Position numbers and translations under genes: made by a program. This document shows positions 1-19,680 of a DNA stretch of 30,473 nucleotides, piece after piece. Under the pieces are notes generated by a model. It was not told the DNA's origin. It was given only the letters and a program-made list of their open reading frames with translations, and searched no databases. Numbering within the stretch: position 1 is the first letter of the stretch; the number at the start of each line of letters is the position of its first letter. Location: the NCBI RefSeq assembly GCF_000485595.1, contig NW_014579317.1, forward strand, positions 2,535-33,007, in the 5' to 3' direction. The DNA is from Priapulus caudatus (taxonomy: Eukaryota > Priapulida > Priapulimorpha > Priapulimorphida > Priapulidae).

Positions 1-7
1 CCGGGGT

Positions 8-245
8 GCGAAATTTTTTTTCCCACGAGAGTTCCGGACCCCAGCCAATCAGCGCACTCCATTCACTCGACTACCTCGAAGCAACAATGCAAAATTTATA
101 CAACCTAACCCTAAACCTAAACCTAACCCTAACCCTAACCCTAACACTAACTATAATGCAACCAGGTCCGTCTTATATACGCACCATATATTACAAAACA
201 CTATCTGTGGTGGGTCCGGAACTCTCGTGGGGAAAAAAATTTCGC
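8..245. mobile_element. Small inverted-repeat element enclosing telomeric repeats
   Basis: A 34-bp left arm (8-41) is repeated inverted at 212-245 with only a homopolymer-length/CC difference. Both arms contain GAGAGTTCCGGACCC or its complement. The interior holds a TTAGGG-type tract (103-152) and a CCAAT-like motif (44-50). The size and terminal inverted repeats look like a MITE or foldback element. No convincing target-site duplication is visible. It ends about 255 bp before the SURF2 start codon, so it sits in the likely promoter region. Confidence 0.6.
103..152 (-). repeat. Interstitial telomeric-type repeat (CCCTAA)n / (TTAGGG)n
   Basis: About eight consecutive CCTAAC/CCCTAA-like hexamers with a few variants (CCTAAA, CACTAA). 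TTAGGG is the ancestral metazoan telomere unit. The tract is short, degenerate and followed by unique coding DNA, so it is interstitial rather than a chromosome end. Confidence 0.8.
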
Positions 246-500
246 TGCCGGCGAGGGATGCTGCGGCCAAAGTGAAAATTTAGATCGGATTTTACCATGC
301 ACATCTCTCGAGGGCATGCCCCTGATCGTTTTAAACGCATAAGAGCGGGCGAAGGTCATGCTGTTATTTATTCCTGTTACAAAAACGTTCAGATTCGCAA
401 AGACCGTAGACATACGTACGTTACCGACATAGAAATGATAATCATGACAGTTTTGTTGTTGAAATTCTAGCCTATAGGTGGCGCCAGCCTTACCTTCATT
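246..500 (+). promoter_or_regulatory. Presumed 5' flank / 5'UTR of SURF2
   Basis: This 255-bp stretch lies between the telomeric inverted-repeat element and the SURF2 ATG. No TATA box at a convincing distance is seen. A GC-rich palindromic TGGCGCCA lies at about 479-486. The open frame on the opposite strand here has no recognisable homology, in particular none to SURF1, the divergent SURF2 neighbour in vertebrates. Promoter status is inferred from position only. Confidence 0.35.
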
Positions 501-10432
<9,932 letters not shown>

Positions 10433-11216
10433 ATTCCCAGAAAGAATGCTATCCTACTACAAGATAAATTCACAACATCATGACTATTAGTATTGTGGCA
10501 CATTGTTGTAGGTTTAATATTGTAAACTTTTCAATGGCAATTTAATTTAATTTTCCAGCAGTGTTTCAGCTATGTTGACAGTCATTCAATGCAGCATTAT
10601 TTCTTAACTAATTGTAATATTCCCACGTTTTTCTAATACAATTGAGAACAATTAATAATCTGTTATTGTTTATCTATCTTGGACCTACTTAAAGGGTAGA
10701 AGAGAGAGAGGAAATGAGAGCAGAAGCATGGGAGAAAGCAATATCCACAAGTAATAACTGAACATGTCGGTCTCTACAGCAGCATGTACTGTTTTAAAGC
10801 TCAGGACATAGAATGAATTCCATAAAAAACAGAGTGTTCTTCGTTTCTTTTCTTTTTTTATTGTTTAATGGAATTACAGGTTATATTGGAGTCATTTATT
10901 AATTTTAACAATTTAAACGTGACGATGTATCTAAGTTTACCATGGCAATGACCACTTGGACTATAATCGACCACAGTGCTAGATTGACACCTGACAGTAT
11001 GGTATAATACCAATATCAGTCATGGAAAAGTTTCTTACCATTGTTGGCATTCTAAGGCATAGTCTCAAAACAGTGAACGAGCAAAGGTTGCTGTACGGAG
11101 GTGTATCATATATGTAACTAAACATTTGTACATGGTTTCCATTTTCTTATTCAGCACAATCACCTCTGTGCAGCACAATAAATGATGCCTCGCTCTGATC
11201 TTGCCACCTATGGGTC
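10433..11216. other. Tail-to-tail intergenic region with the 3'UTRs of SURF2 and PSMB7
   Basis: 784 bp separate the SURF2 stop from the PSMB7 stop on the opposite strand. Minus-strand AATAAA signals (TTTATT on +) at 10895-10900 and 10857-10862 are candidate PSMB7 polyadenylation signals. A plus-strand AATAAA lies near 11177-11182, close to the PSMB7 stop. If either is used the 3'UTRs would be close or overlap. No other gene is seen. Confidence 0.5.
10857..10900 (-). promoter_or_regulatory. Candidate PSMB7 polyadenylation signals
   Basis: Two AATAAA hexamers on the minus strand (10900-10895 and 10862-10857), about 320-360 bases past the PSMB7 stop. They are candidates by sequence and position only. 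Confidence 0.35.
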
Positions 11217-11331
11217 TTATGATGTCTCCATTGCTTCTTCACTTACAACCTCGATATCCAGCTCATCAAACCTAATCACATCCTTAGTAAGAACTGACGT
11301 TGTGCCACGTTTGTATTTGTAAGAACCTTGT
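11217..11331 (-). CDS. PSMB7: PSMB7 exon 8 (terminal)
   Basis: Acceptor TTTTTCAG|ACAAGG. It encodes the C-terminal arm [17 protein letters not shown], then [15 protein letters not shown] and TAA. It resembles the human tail, which contains KGTTAVLTEK and ends METS-like. Confidence 0.93.
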
Positions 11332-14300
11332 CTGAAAAATACATGCAGAAATATATAATGAATAACTTTATGTATTCAATACAAATGCCTGCAAATGAAC
11401 TGATTTAATGCCCGAGCACACATGCTTTCACAATCCACAAGCCTGCCCAGCTGGCACTCAACCTAAATTCAACGTTGAAATTTGGTTGAAATATTCAACG
11501 TACAACATACAAACGCATATTCAACGTTGATTTAGCAACTCTTTTTCAACTTTTGACTAAATGTCGTTATCACAACGTTGATTCAACGTACAACATTCAA
11601 CGCATATTTAACGTTGAAATTTCAACGTTGTTTCAACGGTGATTTGTCGACACTGTTTCAACCGTTGAATATTCAACGTTGATTCAACGTTGAATCAACG
11701 TTGCATCAACAACAGTGGCGGTAACGACATTTAGTCAAAAGTTGAAAAAGAGTTGCTAAATCAACGTTGAAACAACGTTAAAATTTCAACGTTGAATATG
11801 CGTTGAATGTTGTACTTTGAATCAACGTTGAATATTCAACGGTTGAAACAGTGTCGACAAATCACCGTTGAAACAACGTTGAATATGCGTTGAATGTTGT
11901 ACGTTGAATCAACGTTGTGATAACGACATTTAGTCAAAAGTTGAAAAAGAGTTGCTAAATCAATGTTGAAATTTCAACGTTGAATATGCGTTGAATGTTG
12001 TACGTTGAATCAATGTTGAATATTCAACGGTTGAAACAGTGTCGACAAATCACTGTTGAAACAACATTGAAATTTCAACGTTGAATATGCGTTGAATGTT
12101 GTACGTTGAATCAACGTTGTGATAACAACATTTAGTCAAAAGTTGAAAAAGAGTTGCTAAGTCAACGTTGAAACAACGTTGAAATTTTAATTATTAAGTT
12201 ATTAACTTATTTTCTTTATTAAGAAGTTGTGGTATCTACTCAAGATAATTCCATTCGTCATACATTTCACATTTGCCGGGGGATTTGTTTCTACCTCCCC
12301 TCCCCACAAACCCCATAGCCCAACGCCGCCTGCGTGTTTTTTTCCCGTACCACTAATGCGTAAAATCGCCACCACACCATAGACGGTATTTGGTACTATG
12401 ACACTTGTATATAAGATAGCCGAGTCGGTTTACGGTTAGGGTTTGGGACAGGGTGACTGTTTGTACTTGTGTGTGGCTGCAGAGCATGCGTAGTGTAGGA
12501 CGTTTACGCATTGGTGGTGCTGTAAAAATACACGCGCCCCGCCTACTCCACCCCATGCGGATTGGAGAATCAAGTTTGGTATTTCAACGTTGAATCAACG
12601 TTGCTATATCAACGTCGATTATATTTTCAAATCCGACAGGTAATTCAACATTGAATCAACATCGGTATATCAACGTTGATTATATTTTCAAATCCGACAG
12701 GTAATCCAACGTTGATTCAATGTTGAAACAACGTTGAAATGCCAGCTGGGTGAAGAAGGTTTGGAGTAAATAATATTATTTACCTTTTGCCCTTCTCATT
12801 CGATTCCTCATATGGTCGTATGTAGTCTACCTTGTCCTTGGTGATGATACACAGGTCTACATTACTGCCAGACCCAAGATCATTAAAGATACCTCCTCTG
12901 ATTGCTGTCTTTACTAGTGCCTTGCCTTCCTCAAGCTGCAATTATTTATAATGGTAGATAGAATGTTCCTTGATAAATTATCTTCTGCTGTGATGATATC
13001 ATAATTATCCAACATATTTAAACAGGTTGAGAAATAGAGAATAGTTTGGAATTTTTATTCATCAATTGAACAGGTAAAAGCTAAGGTTGGCTAGAACAAT
13101 TGAACAGGTAAGGCTAGTAAACTGGCTAACATACCGCCAGACATTTTTGTTGGCGGGGGAGGGTGGTTAGTTGGAGTACACAAGGAAGTAAATTGGATGA
13201 AAACGTTTCAGTAGAAATATTGTCATAATCCCCTAAATAAAGAAAGCTTACATCAATATTAGGCTTCCAGCCATCTTCAAAAATTGCCATTGCAGCAAGT
13301 GAGCCAGAGCCTGAAATACACACAAAATGTAAAATAATGTAAAATGTAAAACAAGTGACTAAAATTTAGATGAGGGGATATAAACAGCAGTCATGTGAAA
13401 GATGCAAATGAAAAGCAAAAATCCCAAGATATTAAATAAGTATCAAGCCAACTGTTGACTAAAAATGAGATAATCTGCCATTGGTCTCCTGAGAGCATCA
13501 TGCTATGGCATAGAAGCACATGAAAACAATACCGATTTGTTGACGTGCTCTCATGTTGCTAGAGCTTTCATAATCTGTCCTACTGACATGAGAAATTACA
13601 TCACTTCAGCCACTATGGTTGACACAAGTAATATTAAATGAACCTACCCATAGTGACGTATGGCAACTTATCAGTAGAGCCATGTGGGTAGATTGAGTAT
13701 AGGTGGGGACCAGCAATGTCAACACCACCAAGAACCAAAGCTGCCGAAATGTAGCCTTGGTATCTTGATAATAAAATGTACACGTTACAAATTTTATAAA
13801 ACTCTGTACTTTATAAAAGAAAATGCATAAATTCACAAAAGTTCAGATTTCAGTACATAACTCTACATACATATACAAAGGTTTTGCCTGCTGATCTGAC
13901 CACTGCTAGCACTTGCTAACGCCTCTAAATTACGCAAAACACCCTAAATTGTTGGGATATATGGTGTACTATATGCAACAGATGACTGTTAGTTGACCAC
14001 TCAGGTTGAAATGATCAAATTCATACATCATACTTTTTTTTTTTTAGATCTATTAGAATTTGTTGTTTCTGTCATTTAATGTGATAAAATACTGCACAGA
14101 ACTGATTTAAAGCATACTTCATACCAGAACAGGGTTTGTACAGCCTTGGTCTCCTAAAATTCAAGGACTTTTCAAGTACCCGATGAACGTTTTCAAGGAC
14201 TTCACTGACCACACATTTAAGTCTTGTAAATTTTTAAACAATCAGTAGTATGTTCTATTGTAAGCTTAAACCATTCTACTAGGCTTTCAATAGGATGAAA

Positions 14301-14648
14301 TAAGAAGGAAACCTCTTTACCTCCGCGCAAACGGAGGTCATGCAATCGCTCGCGTGTGTGTTTGTGTGTGTGTGTAGCCAGCAGCGAGCCAGCTGTTATA
14401 CACACGCTCAACCGATCGATCGATTCAGCACCAGCTCGCCTTAGGGCGTCCAGTCAGCAGCAGCTCGCCTTAGGGAGTCCAGTCAGCAGCAGCTCGCCTT
14501 AGGGCGTCCAGTCAGCAGCAGCTCGCCTTAGGGCGTTCAGTCAGCAGCAGCCAGTAGCGAGCCAGCTGTTATACACATGTATACATGTTACACGCTCGCG
14601 GAGGTATGCGCTCTCTTTGAGTGCCCTCTGTCTAGTTGTGTTTGTGTT

Positions 14649-14720
<72 letters not shown>

Positions 14721-16265
14721 TGTTTGTGTGCGTGTGTGATAATAATTTTAATCCAATCTCTATTAAAATTATAACGGATGAACCAACAATCTAAATGGGA
14801 ATGTGTATATTTTGAAATAAATATATCTAAATTATGTGTTCCCACAATCGCTAACAAAACATAAATGTGTGTGTCGGCGCGTGCGTGTGCGTGCGTGTGT
14901 TTGTGTGTGTGTGTGCGTGCCTGCGTGCATGTGTGTGCGTGCGTGCGTATATGTGTATATGTGTGTGTGCGTGCCTGCGCGTGTATGTGTGATTGTGTGT
15001 ATATGTGTACATGTGTGTGCGTGCATGCGTGCGTGCGTGCGCATGTGTGTTTGAGTGACTAATTATAAAACTGTACTATAAACTATAGTAGACAAAATAT
15101 AGGCACACATTTTTAGGACTCGTGGATGGTTTTTCTCTCCCCGCGTGCCAGAGTAGCGCACAGGTCACAGTAGCGTTCACATGGTTTATCTCGCGCGCGC
15201 GCCAGAGCATGCTCAGCCTGGCTGGGCACACACCTGGCTGCAGGCGGCATTGATTGATGTACAGGGGGGTGCACATAGTTTTGCCGCGTGCATTGGACAT
15301 GTTCATGAATATGTAAGGGGGTGGGCACCGCTGGGATGACAGGCGTGACTCGGCCTGACTCGTGAGAGGCGTGGCTTGGCGTGTGTGCGATCCAAGTGAT
15401 TTTTTTTTCTTTTTTTTCAAGAAATCCACTCGGTTTTCAAGACCTTTTCAAGTAGTTTTGATATTTTTCCAGGTGAATCTCGTTTTCAAGCACCTTTCAA
15501 GGCAGACTCGAAAATCAAGAACTTTTCAAGGAGCGTGCGAACCCTGCAGAATATGTCACACAAAATAACTATAACTTCAAAAGAGCAGATGGAGCAGCTT
15601 TAATATGTAGTCAGTACCATATACTTTTTGACCCATGATCTTGCAATATACCTGTAGAGATGCTGCTTCAGCATTTGGTTTGCAGTTGCGACACGCACAT
15701 TCCTGTCAGTGTTGAGACGGTGAAGCTCCAGGTTGGAAGACACCATCTGTGTCGTCATTTCTGTGTCGGCAGCCGTGCCAGCTCCACAGCAACTACATAG
15801 CAACATACATGTTAGTTATGAGCAGCATGCCCAGGCGGCAGGCACACCTGCACTTATTTCAAGACTCGATAATACTCAACTCACTCACAAGTAAAGAATT
15901 GTATATACAGGTGCCCTATCATGCCTTTCTGATTTATCACTTTCTTCATGTGTTTGGAGACTTTGTTGGTAGTCTAGACTCAAGAAATATATACAAAACA
16001 GTATTCGACAGTTATAAAATCTTGCAGTTAATTCTTAATTCAACTAATATGCAAGAATTAAGATGTTTAATGTATTATTTAAATCATGAACAAGCACAAT
16101 AATGCCAAATACTTGATAATCAATGTATTTATTTCCTATGTCTATAAACATCAGGACAACTTCTTACTATATGTTGGGTGCAATATAATGAATCTTTGCA
16201 CAGTTTTTGTCAGCGACGATTGTGTCTTCTGTTGCTCTTGTGTCTGCTCCAAGAATGACTCCATC
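11217..16265 (-). CDS. PSMB7: PSMB7, proteasome subunit beta type-7 (beta-2), exons 3-8; 5' part displaced
   Basis: Beta-2 is the trypsin-like catalytic subunit of the 20S proteasome core. Exons on this strand, in transcript order, are 16265-16168, 15792-15652, 13763-13648, 13310-13252, 12935-12784 and 11331-11217. All introns are GT-AG with matching phases, and the TAA is at 11217-11219. The 226 encoded residues run from [14 protein letters not shown] to EEAMETS. In mature numbering, Asp17 (GADTR), Lys33 (NCAKIHY) and the beta-2-specific Gly45 (CCGAG) are present. Also present are [44 protein letters not shown] and [14 protein letters not shown], plus the C-terminal arm ([10 protein letters not shown]...) that in beta-2 clasps beta-3. 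Adding the exon at 21803-21884 gives a mature chain of about 235 residues, against 234 in human. That exon, with Thr1, is on the opposite strand beyond an N gap. The first exon (usually carrying FSFDNC) was not found. Confidence 0.93.
11446..12750. mobile_element. CAACGTTG-rich TIR repeat element in the last PSMB7 intron
   Basis: Exact 11-bp inverted termini CCCAGCTGGCA (11446-11456) and TGCCAGCTGGG (12740-12750) bound an element built from the self-complementary motif TTCAACGTTGAA and variants. A ~200-bp higher-order unit starting TAACGACATTTAGTCAAAAG recurs at 11722, 11921 and 12123, with an inverted copy near 11527-11570. A ~65-bp direct duplication lies at 12595-12720. A non-repetitive insert (about 12190-12575) interrupts the array. 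No coding content is recognised. Target-site duplication is at most 2 bp (TG). Confidence 0.75.
12784..12935 (-). CDS. PSMB7: PSMB7 exon 7
   Basis: Acceptor TAATTGCAG|CTTGAG and donor GCAAAAG|GTAAAT. It encodes [27 protein letters not shown] and [13 protein letters not shown]. The aspartate and serine in LGSGSNVD belong to the conserved proteasome beta core. Confidence 0.95.
12936..13251. other. PSMB7 intron 6, nothing recognised
   Basis: 316-bp AT-rich intron with a short direct repeat of a CAATTGAACAGGTAA-like segment near 13065 and 13097. No gene or element is seen. Confidence 0.6.
13252..13310 (-). CDS. PSMB7: PSMB7 exon 6
   Basis: A 59-nt exon with acceptor TATTTCAG|GCTCTG and donor ATTGAT|GTAAGC. 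It encodes [20 protein letters not shown], including the SGS loop with the conserved serine near the active site. Confidence 0.93.
13648..13763 (-). CDS. PSMB7: PSMB7 exon 5
   Basis: Acceptor TTATCAAG|ATACCA and donor CTATGG|GTAGGT. It encodes [15 protein letters not shown] and [15 protein letters not shown], among the most conserved beta-2 segments. Confidence 0.95.
14426..14550 (+). repeat. 29-bp tandem minisatellite, four copies plus a partial
   Basis: Unit CAGCAGCAGCTCGCCTTAGG plus GCGTCCAGT starts at 14426, 14455, 14484 and 14513 with one or two substitutions per copy. The array is bracketed by a direct duplication of GCGAGCCAGCTGTTATACAC (about 14386-14405 and 14557-14576). Confidence 0.9.
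14651..14740 (+). repeat. (GT)n microsatellite
   Basis: A pure run of about 32 GT units, then GCGTGTTTGTGTGCGTGTGTG. It is likely length-polymorphic. Confidence 0.95.
14864..15053 (+). repeat. Interrupted GT/GC microsatellite
   Basis: About 190 bp of TG, CG and TA dinucleotides with GTGCGTGCGTGC blocks. It is alternating purine/pyrimidine like the 1.5-2.8 kb tract but shorter. Confidence 0.9.
15652..15792 (-). CDS. PSMB7: PSMB7 exon 4
   Basis: Acceptor CTATGTAG|TTGCTG and donor CTACAG|GTATAT. It encodes [16 protein letters not shown] through [10 protein letters not shown]. The first T completes Tyr42 and the final AG joins the next exon as Arg. Confidence 0.95.
15793..16167. other. PSMB7 intron 3, nothing recognised
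   Basis: AT-rich 375-bp intron between exons 4 and 3. Plus-strand frames here are short and have no homology. Confidence 0.6.
16168..16265 (-). CDS. PSMB7: PSMB7 exon 3
   Basis: Acceptor TTATACACAG|GATGGA and donor ACATATA|GTAAGA. It encodes [14 protein letters not shown] through KIHYIAPNI, including catalytic Asp17 and Lys33, and ends in phase 2 (TA of Tyr42). It is the last PSMB7 exon before the N gap. Confidence 0.95.
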
Positions 16266-16409
16266 CTGTGTATAAGTGTCAAATAAATACTGTGCATTAC
16301 ATCGACCTACAGCTATCAAAATGTGCATCAAAGGTATGTATATAAAAACAGGCTACACATGAAAGGAAGAGTGTAGCGATGTAAACTCCAGCGAAATTTA
16401 TTGATTATC

Positions 16410-16489
16410 AGGAACAATTCCAGCAAATTTCAACTATGTAGCTCTATGCTTTTAAAAGTTATCATTAAATTATGAACACCAAAGGTCGG
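16410..16489 (-). repeat. 80-bp sequence abutting the gap, identical inverted copy at 22842-22921
   Basis: The last 80 bases before the gap are the exact reverse complement of 22842-22921. The match runs precisely to the first N. Beyond its inner end (16409 / 22922) the two sequences diverge to weak similarity. Confidence 0.9.
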
Positions 16490-16499
16490 NNNNNNNNNN
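16490..16499. other. Assembly gap (10 Ns)
   Basis: A run of exactly ten N marks a scaffold join of arbitrary size. It falls inside PSMB7 and at the outer edge of the palindrome. The orientation of the sequence after it relative to the sequence before it is doubtful (see the exon at 21803-21884). Confidence 0.98.
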
Positions 16500-19400
16500 C
16501 GTCATTATGTTTTATGCCATTTCAAGTAAAAATAACTTGTTGCGCCCGGAAGCAGCCGCCAAATGACGAATTTCAAAGCTACTTGCCCCGGGGGTGAATT
16601 GGTTGCCCCTGGGCCATCGGCACGCGGGTTTGTCGAGCACGGACCGCAAAGGTTTCTGAATTTCGAACTGAAAATGTGCTGGAAGCAAGCGACCACCAAA
16701 AGTCATAATACCGCGTATATGCGGTCGTACGCAGTACACAATCAAGATCAACGTGGCAGAGGCAGAGAAGTAAAATAGTTCTAACTTCTAGTTGGGTAAG
16801 AAAATGTGGGCCCGACTTAAGGAAGAGTTTTTACTCTAGGCTTCTGAGGGTTATTCAGCTACTTTTAGTTATAATTAGCTACTAAAAAGTTTCATAGTTC
16901 CAATGCACCATTAGAAGTATTTATTTTAAATGGATTTAAAACTACGGAACCTACAGCTTTGATTGCAACTGACGGTGGCGCCACTCAAAGCGCGACGATC
17001 TGATAAGTTGCGGCAATAACCACTTCGAGCAGGACCAAGGGCTAGCGACCGAGGGTGTTTCTAATTCTTTCATATTAAAAGCAAAAAGATTGTAAGATCC
17101 TTATAAGACCGACATATAGTTTCAGTTATCAATATGGATAAATTTGCTCGCTAAAATGAAATATCGTTCGCATTTAAGATCAGCATTTAGGTAGTAAAAT
17201 ATAGATTGCACCTTTTGTGGATGTAGGCCCCTCGTCTCTGTAAACGGTGCGAAATCAAATGGTCAAATACGCAAACTTTTCGCGGTGTGACAGCAGCGGG
17301 TCCCGCTCAGCGGAGTTGTCAATGGCGCCCAGTTCTCAATATTTCGTAGCGTTGTGTGTAATCTAATTATAACATTCACAATTAGGCTATCTGGTATACA
17401 AATACTGTGGTGGGTATATGACAATTTTGTTATAGCCAGTAAGTACAGTGTATGCAGTAAAATCCTAGAGGCTACTGTCCCTTTAGCTATTTTTAGCGGC
17501 CATAACTTTAGATACCGTATGGCAACAAATAAGATAAAAGAGAGATTTTGGCCTATTGTCGCTGGCAAACAGCATAGAAACACATCCCATAAGAATCACA
17601 CGACATAGACGGTGGCTACGAGCTATAGAGGGTTTCGCGGAATTTCAAATTACCCACAATGGCAACGTCGCCGCCCATAGACGGTTTCGCCAGAAACACC
17701 AGTTCAGGGCATGTACAAGTACATTGAGCAAGCGCACTTCTTGGCTCATTTAGTTTGCCTATTAAGGCAAATCATCAGCAATGCGCTGCTCACGCTGCGT
17801 GTTGTCCTGCAGCATCGGTATCCGAGATGAGCCACACAGCTTTTTTTAGGCTGCCTAGCGTGATCACAACACAAGGTAAGTGCCGAGAGACGCAGGCGCG
17901 ACCAAGCTTGGAGCTTTCATCCAAATACATAAAAAGTATATGCTGAATAAACACGAAATGTAATTTACTTACCAATGTCTTAATCGTTTCTCTAGCTCTC
18001 TTTTGCGCTAGTATTGGCGATAATTGCCTGTAAATCGCGGTCAACCATGCTGCCTCTGCAAAAGACCGGTACACTGCACTGCCGCTACAGACATTTACAC
18101 TATAAATATACATAGTATCGCCGGCATGCCAGTAGGCAGCCTGTGTTGAGTGGGGTGGTGATTTCTTTATGCACGTGCAGGCATACTCCTACATAGAAGA
18201 GTAGGTTATGCACTGAGAGCAACATGTGACAGAATTCAACCAAAAGCCGCGGACTTTACAATTACAGTGTGCTGAGCATGATGGCCCTGTCCCATATTCT
18301 CTCCAATCGTGACCATGCACAGGATAGAGAGAATGGTATAAAACATCAGAGACTGGGAGTGCATAACACGTGCCTCGGATAACGTAGATGGGAGCCCTCT
18401 CACTGTTTCATGCACGCATGATAGTGCAGACTGATACAACCGCAACTAACGGCCAGACCAACAGGAACAGTGCGATCGTAAGCATCCAGGCTTTTGTGGT
18501 TCTGAAAAGTCCTTGAGAGTAATAAAATGATCTCGGGTAGATATGTTAGGTAAGTCATTCACGAGATCGCAATAAGGTATGTGGTGGGCAACAAGATTGT
18601 GGTCCTCGCTCGCAGTTCTCGTGCGGATGTCGATTACCCCGCAATGCATGCAATTTTCTCGAAATAAGCATGCTTTGGTCGTTGTCCTATGAATTCAACC
18701 TACTCTGTCGCATAAACTGACGTACACGTCAGTCACACACGTCTGGCAGAATGCTGGCGCCGATACACCCCGGCAGATGTTATAAATAACGCTCGCGTGT
18801 TTGAAGTGAGCTATTATGCAGTAAAATCTGTGCACATTTCTGAAGCAACTTGCCCATGTAAAACAAACTCAAAGTCCATGCCAACATTTGTTGGCGTGCA
18901 ATCAATTAGGAGACGGACTAAAACCTGAGCGATGCTAAGCCCCTGCAACAACGGACCTGGTGGTAATTCATTGAACTCTAAGCAGGAGCATCCCCAACCC
19001 ATGCTGGATAAACACTGGAATCGGCAACACCGAGCTGCTACAGTGTAAAACCGGGTCTGCACAATCATATCGAATCTCTAGCACCGGCCCCCAAACGCCG
19101 GAGGGTGAAAAACTGCCTGTCTGCAAAAACGCGGCGATGCCACTTACTAGCTAATGATACGATTACTGACTAATAACACTATCGGACTAACTGTACAGAG
19201 TCTAGTCGGATGGTAGGAAGAATCGCTAGATTCACGCGCATATGCAGGTAACACGTGTGGTAGAATTCCTGGACATGAACAGCTATTGCCGGCGGCACCG
19301 GGAATGGGGGTAGGTAAATACTTGCTATTGTTTAGAGTGCGGAAGTGCGCGGAGAAGCGCGGCTCTATGGAGGAGGAAAACTGTGGACAGAGTTATTGCA

Positions 19401-19680
19401 TAAGAATAATTCAATACCGCAATTTTTAGCGCACCATTGAAGACGTAGAAAGTAACATTTGGGCGCAGACATCCAGCAAATGGCCTAGTTTATTAGGTTA
19501 GGTTGTAGTTAGGATACTAAGGTTCAAGGATATATATAAGAGGGCTGTCCCGCCAATTTCAAATTTTCGCAATGTGCGAGCATTGTGGCAAGATGTGGGC
19601 AAATGTGGAGCAGCTCCTATATCAATTGGGGCCGGAATCTACACATGGCTACAGGGCGCGCGCCGGCTACAAGCCATGCG
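16500..19680 (+). repeat. Left outer arm of a large imperfect palindrome
   Basis: Most of this stretch has an inverted counterpart at about 23600-25574. Anchors are 19042-19074 with 24128-24160, 17640-17720 with 25330-25415, 19430-19640 with 23640-23830, and 16765-16815 with 25525-25574. Segment 16820-17520 is absent from the right arm but partly present inverted at 28832-29265. No coding exon is recognised; open frames are short and not conserved between arms. Confidence 0.8.

Larger units (their letters stand above)
14130..15546. mobile_element. CAGGG-TIR non-autonomous element in PSMB7 intron 4
   Basis: It begins CAGGGTTTGTAC (14130) and ends GTGCGAACCCTG (15546), and is flanked by CAGAA at 14125-14129 and 15547-15551. 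Both subterminal regions are built from TTCAAGGACTTTTCAAG-like repeats (14160-14210 and 15420-15535) in inverted arrangement. The interior holds a 29-bp minisatellite, two GT-type microsatellites, and a stretch (about 15130-15370) related to 5200-5380. No transposase is seen. Confidence 0.7.

Noticed and set aside
103-152. Chromosome end (true telomere)
   Set aside because: Only about eight degenerate units, enclosed by inverted repeats and followed by genes; it is interstitial.
14426-14550. Short regular repeats resembling a CRISPR array
   Set aside because: The 29-bp units are directly contiguous with no spacers, in a eukaryotic intron; this is a minisatellite.
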